A stretch of DNA of 64,000 nucleotides. It comes from Rallus limicola. Its lineage: Eukaryota > Chordata > Aves > Gruiformes > Rallidae. The translations under genes were made by a program, and so were the position numbers. Where the stretch lies: the NCBI GenBank assembly GCA_022605955.1, contig JAKCOZ010000106.1:434001-498000 (forward strand), written 5' to 3'. The notes beneath the pieces are model-generated. The model saw only the letters and a program-made list of their open reading frames with translations. It did no database searches and was not told the DNA's origin. Of the stretch, positions 33,548-44,764 are shown piece after piece (position 1 is the stretch's first letter; each line of letters starts with the position of its first letter).

Positions 33548-33667
33548 GCCTACGGCCATACCACCCTGAGAACGCCCGATCTCGTCTGATCTTGGAAGCT
33601 AAGCAGGGTCGGGCCCGGTTAGTACTTGGATGGGAGACCGCCTGGGAATACCGGGTGCTGTAGGCTT
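33548..33667 (+). rRNA. 5S rRNA gene 94, class A
   Basis: Class A with C46T. Confidence 0.93.
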
Positions 33668-33920
33668 TTGCTTTTAGCGGGGGTCTGGGGAGCTGCGCCC
33701 GCCCTCTCCCTTCCCGTCCCCCTCTTCTTGCCCGGGCATTGGCTGGCCTGCTGCGGATGGGCTGGGTGCGTTGTTGGCGCAGGGGGGGTCTCCGTGTGAC
33801 TGGTGGTCGCGGGGCAGCCCGTGGGCGCCGGGGGGGGGCGGGGGCGGTGTGATGTAGTGCGGGCCGTCGGGGGGAAGTTGCAGTCAGTGATGCGAGAGGG
33901 CCGTGTGCAAGGCAGGGGGT

Positions 33921-34040
33921 GCCTACGGCCATACCACCCTGAGAACGCCCGATCTCGTCTGATCTCGGAAGCTAAGCAGGGTCGGGCCCGGTTAGTACTT
34001 GGATGGGAGACCGCCTGGGAATACCGGGTGCTGTAGGCTT
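33921..34040 (+). rRNA. 5S rRNA gene 95, class A
   Basis: Class A consensus; start of a run of five consecutive class A genes (33548 to 35039 with 94). Confidence 0.95.
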
Positions 34041-34293
34041 TTGCTTTTAGCGGGGGTCTGGGGAGCTGCGCCCGCCCTCTCCCTTCCCGTCCCCCTCTTC
34101 TTGCCCGGGCATTGGCTGGCCTGCTGCGGATGGGCTGGGTGCGTTGTTGGCGCAGGGGGGGTCTCCGTGTGACTGGTGGTCGCGGGGCAGCCCGTGGGCG
34201 CCGGGGGGGGGCGGGGGCGGTGTGATGTAGTGCGGGCCGTCGGGGGGAAGTTGCAGTCAGTGATGCGAGAGGGCCGTGTGCAAGGCAGGGGGT

Positions 34294-34413
34294 GCCTACG
34301 GCCATACCACCCTGAGAACGCCCGATCTCGTCTGATCTCGGAAGCTAAGCAGGGTCGGGCCCGGTTAGTACTTGGATGGGAGACCGCCTGGGAATACCGG
34401 GTGCTGTAGGCTT
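34294..34413 (+). rRNA. 5S rRNA gene 96, class A
   Basis: Class A consensus. Confidence 0.95.
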
Positions 34414-34666
34414 TTGCTTTTAGCGGGGGTCTGGGGAGCTGCGCCCGCCCTCTCCCTTCCCGTCCCCCTCTTCTTGCCCGGGCATTGGCTGGCCTGCTGC
34501 GGATGGGCTGGGTGCGTTGTTGGCGCAGGGGGCGTCTCCGTGTGACTGGTGGTCGCGGGGCAGCCCGTGGGCGCCGGGGGGGGGCGGGGGCGGTGTGATG
34601 TAGCGCGGGCCGTCGGGGGGAAGTTGCAGTCAGTAATGCGAGAGGGCCGTGTGCAAGGCAGGGGGT

Positions 34667-34786
34667 GCCTACGGCCATACCACCCTGAGAACGCCCGATC
34701 TCGTCTGATCTCGGAAGCTAAGCAGGGTCGGGCCCGGTTAGTACTTGGATGGGAGACCGCCTGGGAATACCGGGTGCTGTAGGCTT
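34667..34786 (+). rRNA. 5S rRNA gene 97, class A
   Basis: Class A consensus; spacer upstream has GATGTAGCGCGG and CAGTAATG. Confidence 0.95.
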
Positions 34787-35038
34787 TTGCTTTTAGCGGG
34801 GGTCTGGGGAGCTGCGCCCGCCCTCTCCCTTCCCGTCCCCCTCTTCTTGCCCGGGCATTGGCTGGCCTGCTGCGGATGGGCTGGGTGCGTTGTTGGCGCA
34901 GGGGGCGTCTCCGTGTGACTGGTGGTCGCGGGGCAGCCCGTGGGCGCCGGGGGGGGCGGGGGCGGTGTGATGTAGCGCGGGCCGTCGGGGGGAAGTTGCA
35001 GTCAGTAATGCGAGAGGGCCGTGTGCAAGGCAGGGGGT

Positions 35039-35157
35039 GCCTACGGCCATACCACCCTGAGAACGCCCGATCTCGTCTGATCTCGGAAGCTAAGCAGGGT
35101 CGGGCCCGGTTAGTACTTGGATGGGAGACCGCCTGGAATACCGGGTGCTGTAGGCTT
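35039..35157 (+). rRNA. 5S rRNA gene 98, class A with 1-nt deletion
   Basis: One G is missing at positions 97-99 (GACCGCCTGGAATACC), at the 3' edge of box C. Either a damaged copy or a sequencing error. Confidence 0.8.
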
Positions 35158-35368
35158 TTGCTTTTGGCGGCAGTTGCGGGGGGGGCTGCGCCCCTGTTCT
35201 TGCATGGCATTTGGCCGGCCTGCTGAGGAGGGTCTGTGTCTGTTGGTGGCACCGGAGGGGCCATGTGGCTGGTGGGAGCCCATGGGAGCTGGGATGGGAC
35301 TGTAGCGCGGGCTGCCAGAGGGTAGTTGTTGATTGTCTGCCGAGAGGACAATGTGCGGAGAAAGGGGT

Positions 35369-35488
35369 GCCTACAGCCATACCACCCTGAGAACGCCCGA
35401 TCTCGTCTGATCTCGGAAGCTCACGAGACTCGGGCCCAGTTAGGACTTGGATGGGAGACCGCCTGGGAATACCGGGTGCTGTAGGCTT
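35369..35488 (+). rRNA. 5S rRNA gene 99, class B
   Basis: Class B with G76. Confidence 0.85.
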
Positions 35489-35742
35489 TTGCTTTTAGCG
35501 GGGGTCTGGGGAGCTGCGCACGCCCTCTCCCTTCCCGCCCCCCTCTTCTTGCCCGGGCATTGGCTGGCCTACTGCGGATGGGCTGGGTGCGTTGTTGGTG
35601 CAGGGGGGGTCTCCGTGTGACTGGTGGTCGCGGGGCAGCCCGTGGGCGCCGGGGGGGGGTGGGGGGCGGTGTGATGTAGTGCGGGCCGTCGGGGGGAAGT
35701 TGCAGTCAGTGATGCGAGAGGGCCGTGTGCAAGGCAGGCGGT

Positions 35743-35862
35743 GCCTACGGCCATACCACCCTGAGAACGCCTGATCTCGTCTGATCTCGGAAGCTAAGCA
35801 GGGTCGGGCCCGGTTAGTACTTGGATGGGAGACCGCCTGGGAATACCGGGTGCTGTAGGCTT
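35743..35862 (+). rRNA. 5S rRNA gene 100, class A
   Basis: Class A with C30T; upstream GCAGGCGGT. Confidence 0.93.
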
Positions 35863-36072
35863 TTGCTTTTGGCGGCAGTTGCGGGGGGGCTGCGCCCCTG
35901 TTCTTGCATGGCATTTGGCCGGCCTGCTGAGGAGGGTCTGTGACTGTTGGTGGCACCGGAGGGGCCATGTGGCTGGTGGGAGCCCATGGGAGCTGGGATG
36001 GGACTGTAGCGCGGGCTGCCAGAGGGTAGTTGTTGATTGTCTGCCGAGAGGACAATGTGCGGAGAAAGGGGT

Positions 36073-36192
36073 GCCTACAGCCATACCACCCTGAGAACGC
36101 CCGATCTCGTCTGATCTCGGAAGCTCACGAGACTCGGGCCCAGTTAGTACTTGGATGGGAGACCGCCTGGGAATACCGGGTGCTGTAGGCTT
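36073..36192 (+). rRNA. 5S rRNA gene 101, class B
   Basis: Class B with T76. Confidence 0.85.
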
Positions 36193-36444
36193 TTGCTTTT
36201 AGCGGGGGTCTGGGGAGCTGCGCCCGCCCTCTCCCTTCCCGTCCCCCTCTTCTTGCCCGGGCATTGGCTGGCCTGCTGCGGATGGGCTGGGTGTGTTGTT
36301 GGCGCAGGGGGCGTCTCCGTGTGACTGGTGGTCGCGGGGCAGCCCGTGGGCGCCGGGGGGGGCGGGGGCGGTGTGATGTAGTGCGGGCCGTCGGGGGGAA
36401 GTTGCAGTCAGTGATGCGAGAGGGCCGTGTGCAAGGCAGGGGGT

Positions 36445-36564
36445 GCCTACGGCCATACCACCCTGAGAACGCCCGATCTCGTCTGATCTCGGAAGCTAAG
36501 CAGGGTCGGGCCCGGTTAGTACTTGGATGGGAGACCGCCTGGGAATACCGGGTGCTGTAGGCTT
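36445..36564 (+). rRNA. 5S rRNA gene 102, class A
   Basis: Class A consensus. Confidence 0.95.
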
Positions 36565-36775
36565 TTGCTTTTGGCGGCAGTTGCGGGGGGGGCTGCGCCC
36601 CTGTTCTTGCATGGCATTTGGCCGGCCTGCTGAGGAGGGTCTGTGTCTGTTGGTGGCACCGGAGGGGCCATGTGGCTGGTGGGAGCCCATGGGAGCTGGG
36701 ATGGGACTGTAGCGCGGGCTGCCAGAGGGTAGTTGTTGATTGTCTGCCGAGAGGACAATGTGCGGAGAAAGGGGT

Positions 36776-36895
36776 GCCTACAGCCATACCACCCTGAGAA
36801 CGCCCGATCTCGTCTGATCTCGGAAGCTCACGAGACTCGGGCCCAGTTAGGACTTGGATGGGAGACCGCCTGGGAATACCGGGTGCTGTAGGCTT
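36776..36895 (+). rRNA. 5S rRNA gene 103, class B
   Basis: Class B with G76; 331-bp unit. Confidence 0.85.
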
Positions 36896-37148
36896 TTGCT
36901 TTTAGCGGGGGTCTGGGGAGCTGCGCACGCCCTCTCCCTTCCCGCCCCCCTCTTCTTGCCCGGGCATTGGCTGGCCTACTGCGGATGGGCTGGGTGCGTT
37001 GTTGGTGCAGGGGGGGTCTCCGTGTGACTGGTGGTCGCGGGGCAGCCCGTGGGCGCCGGGGGGGGGTGGGGGCGGTGTGATGTAGTGCGGGCCGTCGGGG
37101 GGAAGTTGCAGTCAGTGATGCGAGAGGGCCGTGTGCAAGGCAGGCGGT

Positions 37149-37268
37149 GCCTACGGCCATACCACCCTGAGAACGCCCGATCTCGTCTGATCTCGGAAGC
37201 TAAGCAGGGTCGGGCCCGGTTAGTACTTGGATGGGAGACCGCCTGGGAATACCGGGTGCTGTAGGCTT
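37149..37268 (+). rRNA. 5S rRNA gene 104, class A
   Basis: Class A consensus; upstream GCAGGCGGT as for gene 35743. Confidence 0.95.
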
Positions 37269-37478
37269 TTGCTTTTGGCGGCAGTTGCGGGGGGGCTGCG
37301 CCCCTGTTCTTGCATGGCATTTGGCCGGCCTGCTGAGGAGGGTCTGTGTCTGTTGGTGGCACCGGAGGGGCCATGTGGCTGGTGGGAGCCCATGGGAGCT
37401 GGGATGGGACTGTAGCGCGGGCTGCCAGAGGGTAGTTGTTGATTGTCTGCCGAGAGGACAATGTGCGGAGAAAGGGGT

Positions 37479-37598
37479 GCCTACAGCCATACCACCCTGA
37501 GAACGCCCGATCTCGTCTGATCTCGGAAGCTCACGAGACTCGGGCCCAGTTAGTACTTGGATGGGAGACCGCCTGGGAATACCGGGTGCTGTAGGCTT
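37479..37598 (+). rRNA. 5S rRNA gene 105, class B
   Basis: Class B with T76. Confidence 0.85.
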
Positions 37599-37850
37599 TT
37601 GCTTTTAGCGGGGGTCTGGGGAGCTGCGCCCGCCCTCTCCCTTCCCGTCCCCCTCTTCTTGCCCGGGCATTGGCTGGCCTGCTGCGGATGGGCTGGGTGG
37701 GTTGTTGGCGCAGGGGGCGTCTCCGTGTGACTGGTGGTCGCGGGGCAGCCCGTGGGCGCCGGGGGGGGCGGGGGCGGTGTGATGTAGTGCGGGCCGTCGG
37801 GGGGAAGTTGCAGTCAGTGATGCGAGAGGGCCGTGTGCAAGGCAGGGGGT

Positions 37851-37970
37851 GCCTACGGCCATACCACCCTGAGAACGCCCGATCTCGTCTGATCTCGGAA
37901 GCTAAGCAGGGTCGGGCCCGGTTAGTACTTGGATGGGAGACCGCCTGGGAATACCGGGTGCTGTAGGCTT
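37851..37970 (+). rRNA. 5S rRNA gene 106, class A
   Basis: Class A consensus. Confidence 0.95.
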
Positions 37971-38222
37971 TTGCTTTTAGCGGGGGTCTGGGGAGCTGCG
38001 CCCGCCCTCTCCCTTCCCGTCCCCCTCTTCTTGCCCGGGCATTGGCTGGCCTGCTGCGGATGGGCTGGGTGCGTTGTTGGCGCAGGGGGGGTCTCTGTGT
38101 GACTGGTGGTCGCGGGGCAGCCCGTGGGCGCCGGGGGGGGCGGGGGCGGTGTGATGTAGTGCGGGCCGTCGGGGGGAAGTTGCAGTCAGTGATGCGAGAG
38201 GGCCGTGTGCAAGGCAGGGGGT

Positions 38223-38342
38223 GCCTACGGCCATACCACCCTGAGAACGCCCGATCTCGTCTGATCTCGGAAGCTAAGCAGGGTCGGGCCCGGTTAGTAC
38301 TTGGATGGGAGACCGCCTGGGAATACCGGGTGCTGTAGGCTT
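38223..38342 (+). rRNA. 5S rRNA gene 107, class A
   Basis: Class A consensus. Confidence 0.95.
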
Positions 38343-38552
38343 TTGCTTTTGGCGGCAGTTGCGGGGGGGCTGCGCCCCTGTTCTTGCATGGCATTTGGCC
38401 GGCCTGCTGAGGAGGGTCTGTGTCTGTTGGTGGCACCGGAGGGGCCATGTGGCTGGTGGGAGCCCATGGGAGCTGGGATGGGACTGTAGCGCGGGCTGCC
38501 AGAGGGTAGTTGTTGATTGTCTGCCGAGAGGACAATGTGCGGAGAAAGGGGT

Positions 38553-38672
38553 GCCTACAGCCATACCACCCTGAGAACGCCCGATCTCGTCTGATCTCGG
38601 AAGCTCACGAGACTCGGGCCCAGTTAGTACTTGGATGGGAGACCGCCTGGGAATACCGGGTGCTGTAGGCTT
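38553..38672 (+). rRNA. 5S rRNA gene 108, class B
   Basis: Class B with T76; the only class B gene followed by a pure type II spacer. Confidence 0.85.
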
Positions 38673-38882
38673 TTGCTTTTGGCGGCAGTTGCGGGGGGGC
38701 TGCGCCCCTGTTCTTGCATGGCATTTGGCCGGCCTGCTGAGGAGGGTCTGTGTCTGTTGGTGGCACCGGAGGGGCCATGTGGCTGGTGGGAGCCCATGGG
38801 AGCTGGGATGGGACTGTAGCGCGGGCTGCCAGAGGGTAGTTGTTGATTGTCTGCCGAGAGGACAATGTGCGGAGAAAGGGGT

Positions 38883-39002
38883 GCCTACAGCCATACCACC
38901 CTGAGAACGCCCGATCTCGTCTGATCTCGGAAGCTCACGAGACTCGGGCCCAGTTAGTACTTGGATGGGAGACCGCCTGGGAATACCGGGTGCTGTAGGC
39001 TT
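38883..39002 (+). rRNA. 5S rRNA gene 109, class B
   Basis: Class B with T76; tandem duplicate of the preceding 330-bp unit. Confidence 0.85.
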
Positions 39003-39254
39003 TTGCTTTTAGCGGGGGTCTGGGGAGCTGCGCCCGCCCTCTCCCTTCCCGTCCCCCTCTTCTTGCCCGGGCATTGGCTGGCCTGCTGCGGATGGGCTGG
39101 GTGGGTTGTTGGCGCAGGGGGCGTCTCCGTGTGACTGGTGGTCGCGGGGCAGCCCGTGGGCGCCGGGGGGGGCGGGGGCGGTGTGATGTAGTGCGGGCCG
39201 TCGGGGGGAAGTTGCAGTCAGTGATGCGAGAGGGCCGTGTGCAAGGCAGGGGGT

Positions 39255-39374
39255 GCCTACGGCCATACCACCCTGAGAACGCCCGATCTCGTCTGATCTC
39301 GGAAGCTAAGCAGGGTCGGGCCCGGTTAGTACTTGGATGGGAGACCGCCTGGGAATACCGGGTGCTGTAGGCTT
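39255..39374 (+). rRNA. 5S rRNA gene 110, class A
   Basis: Class A consensus. Confidence 0.95.
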
Positions 39375-39626
39375 TTGCTTTTAGCGGGGGTCTGGGGAGC
39401 TGCGCCCGCCCTCTCCCTTCCCGTCCCCCTCTTCTTGCCCGGGCATTGGCTGGCCTGCTGCGGATGGGCTGGGTGCGTTGTTGGCGCAGGGGGGGTCTCC
39501 GTGTGACTGGTGGTCGCGGGGCAGCCCGTGGGCGCCGGGGGGGGCGCGGGCGGTGTGATGTAGTGCGGGCCGTCGGGGGGAAGTTGCAATCAGTAATGCG
39601 AGAGGGCCGTGTGCAAGGCAGGGGGT

Positions 39627-39746
39627 GCCTACGGCCATACCACCCTGAGAACGCCCGATCTCGTCTGATCTCGGAAGCTAAGCAGGGTCGGGCCCGGTTA
39701 GTACTTGGATGGGAGACCGCCTGGGAATACCGGGTGCTGTAGGCTT
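39627..39746 (+). rRNA. 5S rRNA gene 111, class A
   Basis: Class A consensus; spacer G-run broken by C (GGGGCGCGGGCGG). Confidence 0.95.
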
Positions 39747-39999
39747 TTGCTTTTAGCGGGGGTCTGGGGAGCTGCGCCCGCCCTCTCCCTTCCCGTCCCC
39801 CTCTTCTTGCCCGGGCATTGGCTGGCCTGCTGCAGATGGGCTGGGTGCGTTGTTGGCGCAGGGGGGGTCTCTGTGTGACTGGTGGTCGCGGGGCAGCCCG
39901 TGGGCGCCGGGGGGGGGCGGGGGCGGTGTGATGTAGTGCGGGCCGTCGGGGGGAAGTTGCAGTCAGTGATGCGAGAGGGCCGTGTGCAAGGCAGGGGGT

Positions 40000-40119
40000 G
40001 CCTACGGCCATACCACCCTGAGAACGCCCGATCTCGTCTGATCTCGGAAGCTAAGCAGGGTCGGGCCCGGTTAGTACTTGGATGGGAGACCGCCTGGGAA
40101 TACCGGGTGCTGTAGGCTT
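40000..40119 (+). rRNA. 5S rRNA gene 112, class A
   Basis: Class A consensus. Confidence 0.95.
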
Positions 40120-40329
40120 TTGCTTTTGGCGGCAGTTGCGGGGGGGCTGCGCCCCTGTTCTTGCATGGCATTTGGCCGGCCTGCTGAGGAGGGTCTGTGT
40201 CTGTTGGTGGCACCGGAGGGGCCATGTGGCTGGTCTGAGCCCATGGGAGCTGGGATGGGACTGTAGCGCGGGCTGCCAGAGGGTAGTTGTTGATTGTCTG
40301 CCGAGAGGACAATGTGCGGAGAAAGGGGT

Positions 40330-40449
40330 GCCTACAGCCATACCACCCTGAGAACGCCCGATCTCGTCTGATCTCGGAAGCTCACGAGACTCGGGCCCAG
40401 TTAGGACTTGGATGGGAGACCGCCTGGGAATACCGGGTGCTGTAGGCTT
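40330..40449 (+). rRNA. 5S rRNA gene 113, class B
   Basis: Class B with G76. Confidence 0.85.
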
Positions 40450-40701
40450 TTGCTTTTAGCGGGGGTCTGGGGAGCTGCGCACGCCCTCTCCCTTCCCGCC
40501 CCCCTCTTCTTGCCCGGGCATTGGCTGGCCTGCTGCGGATGGGCTGGGTGCGTTGTTGGCGCAGGGGGGGTCTCCGTGTGACTGGTGGTCGCGGGGCAGC
40601 CCATGGGCGCCGGGGGGGGCGGGGGCGGTGTGATGTAGTGCGGGCCGTCGGGGGGAAGTTGCAGTCAGTGATGCGAGAGGGCCGTGTGCAAGGCAGGGGG
40701 T

Positions 40702-40821
40702 GCCTACGGCCATACCACCCTGAGAACGCCCGATCTCGTCTGATCTCGGAAGCTAAGCAGGGTCGGGCCCGGTTAGTACTTGGATGGGAGACCACCTGGG
40801 AATACCGGGTGCTGTAGGCTT
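40702..40821 (+). rRNA. 5S rRNA gene 114, class A
   Basis: Class A with G93A inside box C. Confidence 0.91.
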
Positions 40822-41073
40822 TTGCTTTTAGCGGGGGTCTGGGGAGCTGCGCCCGCCCTCTCCCTTCCCGTCCCCCTCTTCTTGCCCGGGCATTGGCTGG
40901 CCTGCTGCGGATGGGCTGGGTGTGTTGTTGGCGCAGGGGGCGTCTCCGTGTGACTGGTGGTCGCGGGGCAGCCCGTGGGCGCCGGGGGGGGCGGGGGCGG
41001 TGTGATGTAGTGCGGGCCGTCGGGGGGAAGTTGCAGTCAGTGATGCGAGAGGGCCGTGTGCAAGGCAGGGGGT

Positions 41074-41193
41074 GCCTACGGCCATACCACCCTGAGAACG
41101 CCCGATCTCGTCTGATCTCGGAAGCTAAGCAGGGTCGGGCCCGGTTAGTACTTGGATGGGAGACCGCCTGGGAATACCGGGTGCTGTAGGCTT
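41074..41193 (+). rRNA. 5S rRNA gene 115, class A
   Basis: Class A consensus. Confidence 0.95.
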
Positions 41194-41445
41194 TTGCTTT
41201 TAGCGGGGGTCTGGGGAGCTGCGCCCGCCCTCTCCCTTCCCGTCCCCCTCTTCTTGCCCGGGCATTGGCTGGCCTGCTGCGGATGGGCTGGGTGCGTTGT
41301 TGGCGCAGGGGGGGTCTCTGTGTGACTGGTGGTCGCGGGGCAGCCCGTGGGCGCCGGGGGGGGCGGGGGCGGTGTGATGTAGTGCGGGCCGTCGGGGGGA
41401 AGTTGCAGTCAGTGATGCGAGAGGGCCGTGTGCAAGGCAGGGGGT

Positions 41446-41565
41446 GCCTACGGCCATACCACCCTGAGAACGCCCGATCTCGTCTGATCTCGGAAGCTAA
41501 GCAGGGTCGGGCCCGGTTAGTACTTGGATGGGAGACCGCCTGGGAATACCGGGTGCTGTAGGCTT
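41446..41565 (+). rRNA. 5S rRNA gene 116, class A
   Basis: Class A consensus. Confidence 0.95.
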
Positions 41566-41775
41566 TTGCTTTTGGCGGCAGTTGCGGGGGGGCTGCGCCC
41601 CTGTTCTTGCATGGCATTTGGCCGGCCTGCTGAGGAGGGTCTGTGTCTGTTGGTGGCACCGGAGGGGCCATGTGGCTGGTGGGAGCCCATGGGAGCTGGG
41701 ATGGGACTGTAGCGCGGGCTGCCAGAGGGTAGTTGTTGATTGTCTGCCGAGAGGACAATGTGCGGAGAAAGGGGT

Positions 41776-41895
41776 GCCTACAGCCATACCACCCTGAGAA
41801 CGCCCGATCTCGTCTGATCTCGGAAGCTCACGAGACTCGGGCCCAGTTAGGACTTGGATGGGAGACCGCCTGGGAATACCGGGTGCTGTAGGCTT
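41776..41895 (+). rRNA. 5S rRNA gene 117, class B
   Basis: Class B with G76. Confidence 0.85.
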
Positions 41896-42147
41896 TTGCT
41901 TTTAGCGGGGGTCTGGGGAGCTGCGCACGCCCTCTCCCTTCCCGCCCCCCTCTTCTTGCCCGGGCATTGGCTGGCCTGCTGCACATGGGCTGGGTGCGTT
42001 GTTGGCGCAGGGGGGGTCTCCGTGTGACTGGTGGTCGCAGGACAGCCCGTGGGCGCCGGGGGGGGCGGGGGCGGTGTGATGTAGTGCGGGCCGTCGGGGG
42101 GAAGTTGCAATCAGTAATGCGAGAGGGCCGTGTGCAAGGCAGGGGGT

Positions 42148-42267
42148 GCCTACGGCCATACCACCCTGAGAACGCCCGATCTCGTCTGATCTCGGAAGCT
42201 AAGCAGGGTCGGGCCCGGTTAGTACTTGGATGGGAGACCGCCTGGGAATACCGGGTGCTGTAGGCTT
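42148..42267 (+). rRNA. 5S rRNA gene 118, class A
   Basis: Class A consensus; the following type II spacer is already diverged (GTCTTTGTCTG, GCGCAGGAGG). Confidence 0.95.
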
Positions 42268-42477
42268 TTGCTTTTGGCGGCAGTTGCGGGGGGGCTGCGC
42301 CCCTGTTCTTGCATGGCATTTGGCCGGCCTGCTGAGGAGGGTCTTTGTCTGTTGGTGGCGCAGGAGGGGCCATGTGGCTGGTGGGAGCCCATGGGAGCTG
42401 GGATGGGACTGTAGCGCAGGCTGCCAGAGGGTGGTTTTTGATTGTCTGCCGAGAGGACAATGTGCGGAGAAAGGGGT

Positions 42478-42597
42478 GCCTACAGCCATACCACCCTGAG
42501 AACACCCGATCTCGTCTGATCTCGGAAGCTCACGAGACATGGGCCCGGTTAGGACTTGGATGGGAGACCGCCTGGGTATACCGGGTGCTACAGGCGT
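42478..42597 (+). pseudogene. 5S gene 119, diverged class B pseudogene
   Basis: Class B core with further changes G27A, T62A, C63T and A100T, and a 3' end reading GCTACAGGCG that breaks helix I. The T4 run is interrupted (GCGTTTGCATTT), so correct termination is doubtful. Confidence 0.75.
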
Positions 42598-42845
42598 TTG
42601 CATTTGACGGGCTCCCCGCGGGCTTGGGCCGGGGGACTGTGTCCGCCCTCCCGCTTCCCACGCCCCTGTTCTTGCCGGGCCTTTGGCTGGCCTGCTGCGG
42701 AGGGGCTGGGTTTGTTGGTGGCGCCGGGGTGGCCGTGTGGCTGGTGGTCGCGGGGCAGCCCGTGGGAGCCGAGGAAGCGATGTATCGCGGGCCGTCGGGG
42801 AAGTTGTAGTCAGTCATCGGAGAGGACGATGTGCGGGGCGGGGGT

Positions 42846-42965
42846 GCCTACGGCCATACCAGCCTAAGAAGGCCCGATCTCGTCTGATCTCGGAAGCTCA
42901 CGAGACTCGGGCCCGGTTAGTACTTGGATGGGAGACCGCCTGGGAATACTGGGTGCTGTAGGCTT
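42846..42965 (+). rRNA. 5S gene 120, diverged class B-like mosaic
   Basis: Class A 5' end (G7) with class B core 54-61, G70, and private C17G, G21A, C26G and C105T. Both T-runs are present. C17G would pair with C61 of the class B core. Probably inactive, but not excluded. Confidence 0.7.
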
Positions 42966-43217
42966 TTGCTTTTAGCGGGGGTCTGGGGAGCTGCGCCCGC
43001 CCTCTCCCTTCCCGCCCCCCTCTTCTCGCCCGGGCATTGGCTGGCCTGCTGCGGATGGGCTGGGTGCGTTGTTGGCGCAGGGGGGGTCTCCGTGTGACTG
43101 GTGGTCGCGGGGCAGCCCGTGGGCGCCGGGGGCGGCGGGGGCGGTGTGATGTAGTGCGGGCCGTCGGGGGGAAGTTGCAGTCAGTGATGCGAGAGGGCCG
43201 TGTGCAAGGCAGGGAGT

Positions 43218-43337
43218 GCCTACGGCCATACCACCCTGAGAACGCCCGATCTCGTCTGATCTCGGAAGCTAAGCAGGGTCAGGCCCGGTTAGTACTTGGA
43301 TGGGAGACCGCCTGGGAATACCGGGTGCTGTAGGCTT
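43218..43337 (+). rRNA. 5S rRNA gene 121, class A
   Basis: Class A with G64A; spacer G-run broken by C. Confidence 0.91.
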
Positions 43338-43568
43338 TTGCTTTTGGCGGCAGTTCCGGGGGGGCCGCGCCCTTCCTCCCCTTAAATGCGCCCCTGTTCT
43401 TGCATGGCATTTGGCCGGCCTGCTGAGGAGGGTCTGTGTCTGTTGGTGGCACCGGAGGGGCCATGTGGCTGGTGGGAGCCCATGGGAGCTGGGATGGGAC
43501 TGTAGCGCGGGCTGCCAGAGGGTAGTTGTTGATTGTCTGCCGAGAGGACAATGTGCGGAGAAAGGGGT

Positions 43569-43688
43569 GCCTACAGCCATACCACCCTGAGAACGCCCGA
43601 TCTCGTCTGATCTCGGAAGCTCACGAGACTCGGGCCCAGTTAGGACTTGGATGGGAGACCGCCTGGGAATACCGGGTGCTGTAGGCTT
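43569..43688 (+). rRNA. 5S rRNA gene 122, class B
   Basis: Class B with G76; 21-bp spacer insertion upstream. Confidence 0.85.
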
Positions 43689-43942
43689 TTGCTTTTAGCG
43701 GGGGTCTGGGGAGCTGCGCACGCCCTCTCCCTTCCCGCCCCCCTCTTCTTGCCCGGGCATTGGCTGGCCTACTGCGGATGGGCTGGGTGCGTTGTTGGTG
43801 CAGGGGGGGTCTCCGTGTGACTGGTGGTCGCGGGGCAGCCCGTGGGTGCCGGGGGGGGGGTGGGGGCGGTGTGATGTAGTGCGGGCCGTCGGGGGGAAGT
43901 TGCAGTCAGTGATGCGAGAGGGCCGTGTGCAAGGCAGGGGGT

Positions 43943-44062
43943 GCCTACGGCCATACCACCCTGAGAACGCCCGATCTCGTCTGATCTCGGAAGCTAAGCA
44001 GGGTCGGGCCCGGTTAGTACTTGGATGGGAGACCGCCTGGGAATACCGGGTGCTGTAGGCTT
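43943..44062 (+). rRNA. 5S rRNA gene 123, class A
   Basis: Class A consensus; 374-bp unit. Confidence 0.95.
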
Positions 44063-44272
44063 TTGCTTTTGGCGGCAGTTGCGGGGGGGCTGCGCCCCTG
44101 TTCTTGCATGGCATTTGGCCGGCCTGCTGAGGAGGGTCTGTGTCTGTTGGTGGCACCGGAGGGGCCATGTGGCTGGTGGGAGCCCATGGGAGCTGGGATG
44201 GGACTGTAGCGCGGGCTGCCAGAGGGTAGTTGTTGATTGTCTGCCGAGAGGACAATGTGCGGAGAAAGGGGT

Positions 44273-44392
44273 GCCTACAGCCATACCACCCTGAGAACGC
44301 CCGATCTCGTCTGATCTCGGAAGCTCACGAGACTCGGGCCCAGTTAGTACTTGGATGGGAGACCGCCTGGGAATACCGGGTGCTGTAGGCTT
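44273..44392 (+). rRNA. 5S rRNA gene 124, class B
   Basis: Class B with T76. Confidence 0.85.
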
Positions 44393-44644
44393 TTGCTTTT
44401 AGCGGGGGTCTGGGGAGCTGCGCCCGCCCTCTCCCTTCCCGTCCCCCTCTTCTTGCCCGGGCATTGGCTGGCCTGCTGCGGATGGGCTGGGTGTGTTGTT
44501 GGCGCAGGGGGCGTCTCCGTGTGACTGGTGGTCGCGGGGCAGCCCGTGGGCGCCGGGGGGGGCGGGGGCGGTGTGATGTAGTGCGGGCCGTCGGGGGGAA
44601 GTTGCAGTCAGTGATGCGAGAGGGCCGTGTGCAAGGCAGGGGGT

Positions 44645-44764
44645 GCCTACGGCCATACCACCCTGAGAACGCCCGATCTCGTCTGATCTCGGAAGCTAAG
44701 CAGGGTCGGGCCCGGTTAGTACTTGGATGGGAGACCGCCTGGGAATACCGGGTGCTGTAGGCTT
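44645..44764 (+). rRNA. 5S rRNA gene 125, class A, last of array
   Basis: Class A consensus. Its downstream type I spacer runs only about 58 bp and then breaks into unrelated sequence. Confidence 0.95.

Noticed and set aside
166..44764. 5S-derived SINE cluster
   Set aside because: Copies are tandem, full length, lack poly(A) tails and target-site duplications, and share structured spacers.
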